From Papaver somniferum (lineage: Eukaryota > Streptophyta > Magnoliopsida > Ranunculales > Papaveraceae): a stretch of DNA of 64,000 bases. The notes beneath the pieces are model-generated. The model did not search any database, was not told the DNA's origin, and was given only the letters and a program-made list of their open reading frames with translations. This document shows, one piece after another, positions 58,621 to 64,000 of the stretch (the stretch's first letter is position 1; each line of letters opens with the position of its first letter). The DNA is taken from assembly GCF_003573695.1 (NCBI RefSeq), contig NC_039359.1, forward strand, positions 118,985,849-119,049,848. The letters are read 5' to 3'. A program made the translations under genes and the position numbers.

Positions 58621-58794
58621 CAGTAAAACCTCTGTTTCAGAATACTATTGGGACCATATAAAATTATTCTTATATGGAGTTTATTCTTATATAGAGGTAA
58701 ATTTTACAAGATTAAGCCAAATTGAGACCATAATTTTTTATTAATTTATGGAATTTATTCTGTTTTAGAGTATTCTTTTATAGAGGTTTTACTG
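58621..58794. mobile_element. Emigrant/pogo-like MITE
   Basis: The 174-bp element starts CAGTAAAACCTCTGTTTCAG and ends AGAGGTTTTACTG as an inverted repeat, with TA on both sides (58619-58620 and 58795-58796). CAGTAAAACCTCT is the terminal sequence of Emigrant-type Tc1/mariner MITEs. AT-rich interior, no coding. Confidence 0.88.
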
Positions 58795-59223
58795 TATCTG
58801 CCTTTTATTATAGTCTTTTTCTTTTTCTTTTTTTTTTTTCCTTTTTTTTTTGCAAAGGATGGTGTACGTATAACTTCTCATATGAGCTATGTTTTACAAA
58901 GTCATTGATAAATAAGAAAAACATAGAAAGATGAAATAGGTGCCCCACAGATACGCCCATTACCATTACAATGGAGTACAACAATGAGTAGCATACTGAT
59001 CCGAAATTGTAACCCAGAGAAATCATTGTGGATAGTGATACTGTTTTTAAAATTTACCGAGTGTATGATTGTGATTCAGGGTTCAAGGAACTAATTTACC
59101 AATCTTTTGAAACTACCAAGGTTATGTGAAATTTCCCAGTTGGTTTTGTTAACAAGTTATTATGAAACAATTCACATTACATTTATATTTTTCTCCTTAC
59201 ACAGGGACTTCAGCAACCCTAAT

Positions 59224-59466
59224 GGGTAACGATAAATTTTGGAAGAAATTATTTGGTGGTGAGCCTTTAAAGACATACCAAGTGATGTTGTAAAAGCTTC
59301 AACAGATACAACCATTAATGTAAGTACATGTACAGCTTGTGAAGGCCTTTATAGTCGGTAGTATAGGAGCAGCAGTTGTTGTTGGATGCGCACAACAACT
59401 GTCATTGGCTATCTTGGGAAGAGGTTGGCTAGAAAATTTAGGCCATTGCGCAAGAGGAAGCCTTAG
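59224..59466 (+). pseudogene. Second copy of the small membrane protein gene, broken
   Basis: From ATG 59224 it reads MGNDKFWKKLFGGEPLKT, matching MADDNFLKKLFGGMPLKC of 17876-18172. A 10-bp loss at about 59272 shifts the frame to a stop. Downstream, the membrane segment (TTTATAGTCGGTAGTATAGG) and the basic end (AGAAAATTTAGGCCATTGCG) are still recognisable to about 59466. Confidence 0.8.
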
Positions 59467-59911
59467 AACGAAAAAACTTCGATTTCAACTCGAGGATAGA
59501 GACAAATAGTTTCTTATACTATTATATTCTTTTATATTTTTGGAGTAGATTAAGGTTTTGATGGCTTTATGTGTTTGGGGTTGTATTCACCTTTTTACCC
59601 TTGATCTTGATGAATTACATAGGTTATTTTAGTTTTCTCACCTATCATTCAACCGTTTTTTTTCTTTTTTTACTATTGAAGACTTGTTGTAATTGGCAAT
59701 CGCTTGACCAAACAAACGACTTGACTCAAGATCTAACGCAAAAATAAAACCGAATTCAAACGTCCAAATTGAATCAAGATTAAACTTAAAAGAAGAAGTT
59801 TCATTTTCGTTTAGCGTGGCGAAAAGTTTGTTTGTTGTGATTTACGATCAACTCTAATTTGCTAATGTCATTCCTTATTCTTTTTTTAAATGTCAAAAAT
59901 GCTTAAGTCTC
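59467..59911. other. Intergenic DNA between small gene copy and synthase copy
   Basis: It resembles 18173-18560 (CGCTTGACCAAACAAAC, ATTCAAACC...CCAAATT and TTTCATTTTCG blocks) but lacks the Stowaway MITE found at 18588. No gene. Confidence 0.6.
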
Positions 59912-60055
59912 CTACTTCTGATGCTTATATATCTTCGCTAAAAAAGGCTTCAAAACTGCTTGAACAACTATGCTTGGGTGAGCTTCAATTTAGGAGTTCA
60001 TCTTTTCATAGTTGTGGCATGCGTACTCAGCAAAAACATCTTATAAATAAGTATT
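59912..60055 (-). pseudogene. Farnesyl diphosphate synthase last exon, second copy
   Basis: On the minus strand about 60055-59912 encodes VFAEY...NYEKMNS, a stop, IEAHPS, VVQAVLKPFLAKIYKHQK and TAG. It matches the C-terminus of plant farnesyl diphosphate synthase and the copy at 18926-19063. The internal stop shows decay, though its last residues (LAKIYKHQK) are closer to the usual ending than those of the first copy. Confidence 0.82.
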
Positions 60056-60107
60056 GAGCAAAAAAAAATTAAAAAAAAAAGCTACAAGGAAATTACTTGT
60101 TCAAATG

Positions 60108-61092
60108 CCAACGCCTATATTTTTATGCGTACAATAGATTGTTGGTAATTTGGCATATGATAAAAATATAACCAACAAAAAAAGATTAAGTTCTTAAGTG
60201 GAAGCAAAAAGAAAAGAAAAAGCATTTAAATTCAGAATCTCTTTTTCTAAAACTGTACTCTAACTGGATTGCAGGAACAAGTAACAATAATACAATTGAA
60301 AATGTAGATACTAAAAGTTGGATGATACATAAAGAAAGGTGTATGACCATTTTTCAGAACAAGGCCAATTCTAGTTTGCAGGTAGCTTTAGCATTCCAAG
60401 GCATCTACAATTCTAGACAGGCAACCTATTGGGAGGTTCAAATGACTCTGGTTAAATAACTAATGATAAATCCATAAAAAATACTAAAACAAACCAAGAG
60501 TAGAAGGCTCCATTAAGAATCAACTTAAATTAAACTTTGATGCCTTTGTATTGATGCTAATACAAATGCAGAATTTGGACTAATACTTCGCTATGCACAA
60601 GTACAACTCTCTAAACTAGATTTGGGATCTTCCATGCAGTTAGTTCTGAAGCAGCAAAGTGTGCACAGGACATGAATTTAAGGATTTCTGGATTGGGGGA
60701 GATTGTAAAAAGATCATTGAGTTTGTGAGAAATGAAATTCATTTCAATGGAGAAATCAAGCCATCATCTCGAAGCTTTGTAGGTCTTAACGAGTTGGTAA
60801 TTTTTTTTTGGGTTTTTTGTTTACTCACAGACAAGACAACAAAATAGCGGAAAATTTAGCAAAGAGTACAATAAAACAAGGTTTTCTCAAGCAACAATGG
60901 TTCATGATGACAAATTATCTTTTCGTTATTATTTCTTTAGATAGGAAACACTTATTTTCGAATGCAATCGTTGTTATGTTTTCGAGGAAAAAGCCTTGTT
61001 AAGGATATGGGAAACCAACATGGTAACTAGCCTTGCTTAATCTTTGGTGTTTTTCTAATGAAGTCTAATTCTCAAAAGAAAGGAAAAAGGGA
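60108..61092 (+). mobile_element. Insertion with RNase H-like remnant (probably LINE)
   Basis: This stretch sits in the synthase intron and is absent from the first copy. About 60530-60905 encodes, with frame breaks, pieces of an RVT_3-type RNase H: DANTNAEFGLILR, SSEAAKCAQDMNLRIS, FWIGGDCKKIIEFVRNEI and THRQDNKIAENLAKSTI. Domains of this kind end many plant LINEs. The stretch ends in A-rich DNA (AAAAGAAAGGAAAAAGG), consistent with a 5'-truncated LINE. Its 5' boundary is uncertain. Confidence 0.6.
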
Positions 61093-61563
61093 TGTAGGAT
61101 CAGAATCCCGCAACGACAATATTTCAGCGAAATTATCAACAACACAATACAATAGCGTCGCAGAACAATTTCAGGAAGAATATAATAAATGACGTCACCT
61201 AAGATCACGGGAAAGATGTGATAGTCCTGCGAAAATTAGAGAGCTTGCGAAATTAATATTTGTAAGGTTGCGAGAATGTCGCGTACCATACCCGTAAATA
61301 AAAGACAGATTAGCTGTCATCCACTATGTATTTCCTTATAAATAGTCGTTCGAATTGTAAAGAGAGGCAGAGATCTTTTTTGAGTAAGAAACAAGTAAAT
61401 AGGAGAGAGAAAGTCTAGAGCAGAGATTATTCTTGATTTCTTTATCTTTTCTTGTAAGAACATTCAAAGATTGATCAATAAAATTAAGAGTGTAAACCTA
61501 AAAATGAGTTGATTAATAATGAAATCATATGAGGGGTGTAGTGTAGGATTTCCTACAACTACA
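61093..61563 (+). repeat. Solo Tat LTR with TSD AGGGA
   Basis: It starts TGTAGGATCAGAATCCCGC and ends TTTCCTACAACTACA, 471 bp, with AGGGA on both sides (61088-61092 and 61564-61568). It has TATAAATAG at about 61337 and belongs to the LTR family of the Tat elements at 36333 and 46854. No internal sequence remains. Confidence 0.93.
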
Positions 61564-61579
61564 AGGGAAAAATCCTCAC

Positions 61580-61645
61580 CTCAAGATCTTTGTGAAGTCC
61601 TTTCACCTTTTCAACGCAGCCTGGATCTGTCTTCCTATAGTTCTC
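61580..61645 (-). pseudogene. Farnesyl diphosphate synthase penultimate exon, second copy
   Basis: The minus strand, between an acceptor (TTTTTAG) and a donor (GAGGTGAGG), encodes ENYRKTDPGCVEKVKGLHKD plus LE. It is the partner of 19131-19201. The two exons of this copy are now 1.5 kb apart because of the LINE-like insertion and the solo LTR. No upstream exon was found. Confidence 0.82.
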
Positions 61646-62396
61646 CTAAAAACTGAAATTTAGAAAGATGGGAGACGGTAAATACTTATATTGTATTCAC
61701 AAAAGAATTAAGGTCATAGAACATACTCGAATTTATATCCCTTTGAGGATTCTAATTATATTCAGGAACCAGCGTGACTTGATTATATCATGTTTAACAA
61801 TTCTTACCAGTCATGTTTTACTACATATATTTTTTTATATGATTATCTTCTTATTTGTTTAAGTTGTAAATTGAATAAATATGAATTTATATCTAAGTCT
61901 ATACTAAGGTTTAGAGATAAGAAATCGTCACTAACCCTAGTTGCGAGTAGCATAATGTGATTGCTAAAATTAGTGATAGCAACAAGTAATTGTACGTAGA
62001 ATGTGGCCTTTGTTGAAGAAATTACTTCGGTATTTTCATTGCATTGATTATCCTATTTCATAGTTTTTAATGTTGTTAGACCTTCATATTCAATGGGGGA
62101 CTTGTACGCTTATATAGGGGAAAAATCATCTCTTAAGGTGTAGGAAACCCTAAACCCTTATTCCCTATCCAATATATGGGAAATTCAGAAAGGGATAGGG
62201 GACTTAAGGAAGTCAGTTGAAACATTAACCATCGTCAAGGATCAAACAGTATGTGAATTATAAAGCAATCGCCAATCCAGTTTGCAATTGGTGAACACTC
62301 CAGCGATCAATGTTTTTTTCACCGATGAGGCAATGATGAACTCGCCCAACCATTAAATGACTAACTAATCGGGTGGACCATTCATTGTCATCACTA
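61646..62396. other. Intergenic AT-rich DNA
   Basis: No gene or repeat end was recognised. The 64-codon frame at 61668-61862 is AT-driven and starts inside the former synthase region. Confidence 0.5.
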
Positions 62397-62405
62397 TAAA
62401 GTCAA

Positions 62406-63226
62406 GAGAACTTTGTTGTTTAGTCCACTAAACCCGACCCGGGTTAATGGCTAGTCCATAGGGAAAATATATTTACTCGTTAGTCCAAAAAAGTTTTGAA
62501 AAGAGTAAAATTACTCTACTAACCCTAACATATAACACTATGTATGTTACTACATATATTACTACATACTACATATGTTACTAGTAGTATATATTGATAC
62601 ATATAAATAAATATTGTTATGTTATATATTGATACTACATATCAATATGTAATGTCAACATATTGATACTACATATCAATATGTTATGTAATACTGTTAT
62701 GTTATGATTGATACTACATATCAATATGTAGTATCAATATTTTATGTACTACATATCAATACTGTTATGTTATGTATTGATACTACATATTAATATTGTT
62801 ATATTATACTACATATGTTACTACTAGTATACAAGTAACTAGTAGTATACTAGTTACTACTAGTTACTACATATTGATACTACTAGTTACTACATATTGA
62901 TACTAGTAAATTAGTTTACTAGTAAAATATTTTTGTTACTACTAGTATAGTACATATTAATATGTAGTATCATCATATTGATACTACTAGTATGTAGTAA
63001 CATACTACTAGTAACATTTACATGTGTTGATACTAATTAGATCTGGAAGGGTGTTTTAGGCATTTAGAAAACACACTTTGTAATCTCCACAAAGTTTTTG
63101 GACTAGCGAGTAAATAATCTAGTCCAGAAACATGTTTTTGTTTTTGGAATAGGGAGTAAATGTTTTTCATGGGTGGACTAGCCATTAACTGGGTCATGAA
63201 AAACTGGATTAAACAGTAATTCCTAC
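62406..63226. mobile_element. Mutator-like foldback MITE with microsatellite core
   Basis: TAAAGTCAA occurs exactly at 62397-62405 and 63227-63235, a 9-bp target duplication typical of Mutator-like elements. Inside, both ends carry imperfect inverted repeats with TTAATGGCTAGTCCA, TTTACTCG(C/T)TAGTCCAAAAA and GTTTA(A/G)TCC. The core (about 62530-63030) is a dense array of TATTGATACTACATA, TACTACTAGTA and ATATGTTA words. Confidence 0.82.
62530..63030. repeat. AT-rich palindromic microsatellite
   Basis: Irregular tandem array of ATTGATACTACATATCAATA and ACTACTAGTA units, many self-complementary, forming the core of the MITE. No coding content. Confidence 0.85.
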
Positions 63227-63235
63227 TAAAGTCAA

Positions 63236-63774
63236 CTATTTAAAAGCTATAAAACAAAACATTATACAACAAAATAATGAAAAAATGAATTCCGGTAAAC
63301 CATTAACCATATAAGGATCGTGTAACTATTAAGCGACCGGTGAACCGATCATTTATGTCACCATGAGACATCGTTTCCCCTATTGCATATTATACTTTTA
63401 ATCATTATACTTTAAAAGTATTTGTATAAATTCATTAATTTTGAATGTTTTATGACACAGCCATCAGATCCGTCTCGTGCATCTATGAAATTTTAGCTTT
63501 GAGTACTGAAGAAATCGAGTGTATGGATACTGTGCAAGCAATCAAGTGGGCGGATCAGTAAATACACTTTAAAATCATATGAATCTAACGTCTTTAGTTT
63601 AAGAAAATATTTTGTTCTGGCAGCATGTAAGCCAGACATTTGGCTATTTTGACATCAGTAAAATCTTAGGTTAACCATAGTTATCCTCTCTTATTTTAGT
63701 TATTCCATTTCTTCAACTTTTCTTCAGTAAAGAAAGCATATTTTTCTCTTTTTATTTCTAACCCCCCCCCCCAC

Positions 63775-63816
<42 letters not shown>

Positions 63817-64000
63817 CAATCAAACTTCATTCTGTTCTAAACCTCGACCATAAAAGATAGTTCATAATTATAGTCTTAGAAATCACCAAAATCAAACAAG
63901 TTTGATAACCCATGATTTGACAAAACTGAATATCCATGATCATTAAAATTCCTTACCTAAGGTGAATTATCACAAATTAAGACTTATGTTTGGATGTTGG
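63236..64000. other. Intergenic DNA at the right edge
   Basis: AT-rich DNA without a recognisable gene. It contains the poly-C run at 63778-63813. Confidence 0.5.
63762..63813. repeat. Poly-C tract
   Basis: A first C run of 11 (63762-63772) is separated by ACTAA from a run of 36 C (63778-63813). The minus strand is poly-G and could form quadruplexes. Length may be unreliable in the assembly. Confidence 0.9.

Noticed and set aside
62530..63030. Centromeric or telomeric satellite
   Set aside because: The repeat is irregular, confined to 500 bp, and framed by MITE arms with a 9-bp TSD.

Overview
This is nuclear DNA from a flowering plant, probably a eudicot with a repeat-rich genome. The evidence is a GT-AG spliced GPN-loop GTPase gene, AT-rich DNA with CT-rich 5' leaders, Athila and Tat Ty3/gypsy elements, copia LTRs, a plant L1-type LINE, and Stowaway, Emigrant, hAT-like and Mutator-like MITEs. 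I cannot fix the species from sequence alone. A basal eudicot such as a poppy relative is only a weak impression.

Layout. 1-5281 holds two copia-type LTRs in opposite orientation; the second cuts an unidentified minus-strand ORF. 6137-8520 is the one clearly intact housekeeping gene, GPN1 (QQT2-like), in six exons. 9254-15343 is a decayed L1 LINE with a 2.2 kb solo copia LTR (TSD ATTTC) at its 5' side. 15350-17136 is an F-box gene (minus strand) broken exactly in its F-box by a 763 bp hAT-like MITE. 17876-18172 is a small one-helix membrane protein gene, followed by the tail of a farnesyl diphosphate synthase pseudogene. The F-box 5' end occurs again at 33.97-34.9 kb, and the small gene plus synthase tail occur again, decayed, at 59.1-61.65 kb.

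19901-33167 is a nearly complete Athila element (TSD TTTCC) inserted in an older copia gag remnant. Its 3' LTR carries a 1158 bp hAT-like element with an exact 8-bp TSD and an intact two-exon gene for a secreted cysteine-rich peptide. 36333-43288 and 46854-55981 are two Tat-lineage elements with perfect TSDs and complementary losses: the first keeps gag and protease but no polymerase, the second keeps protease and polymerase but no gag. Both carry parts of a spliced antisense ORF. The second lies inside a 3.8 kb noncoding LTR element (44804-57701) with 537 bp LTRs. A solo LTR of the Tat family (61093-61563, TSD AGGGA) sits in the duplicated synthase fragment. The right end has a Mutator-like foldback MITE with an AT-rich microsatellite core and a 36-bp poly-C run.

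Most of the window is therefore layered transposon insertions whose order can be read from nesting and TSDs. The plausible functional genes are GPN1, perhaps the small membrane protein gene, and the cysteine-rich peptide gene carried by the hAT element. All boundaries were read by eye. No alignment or database search was run.
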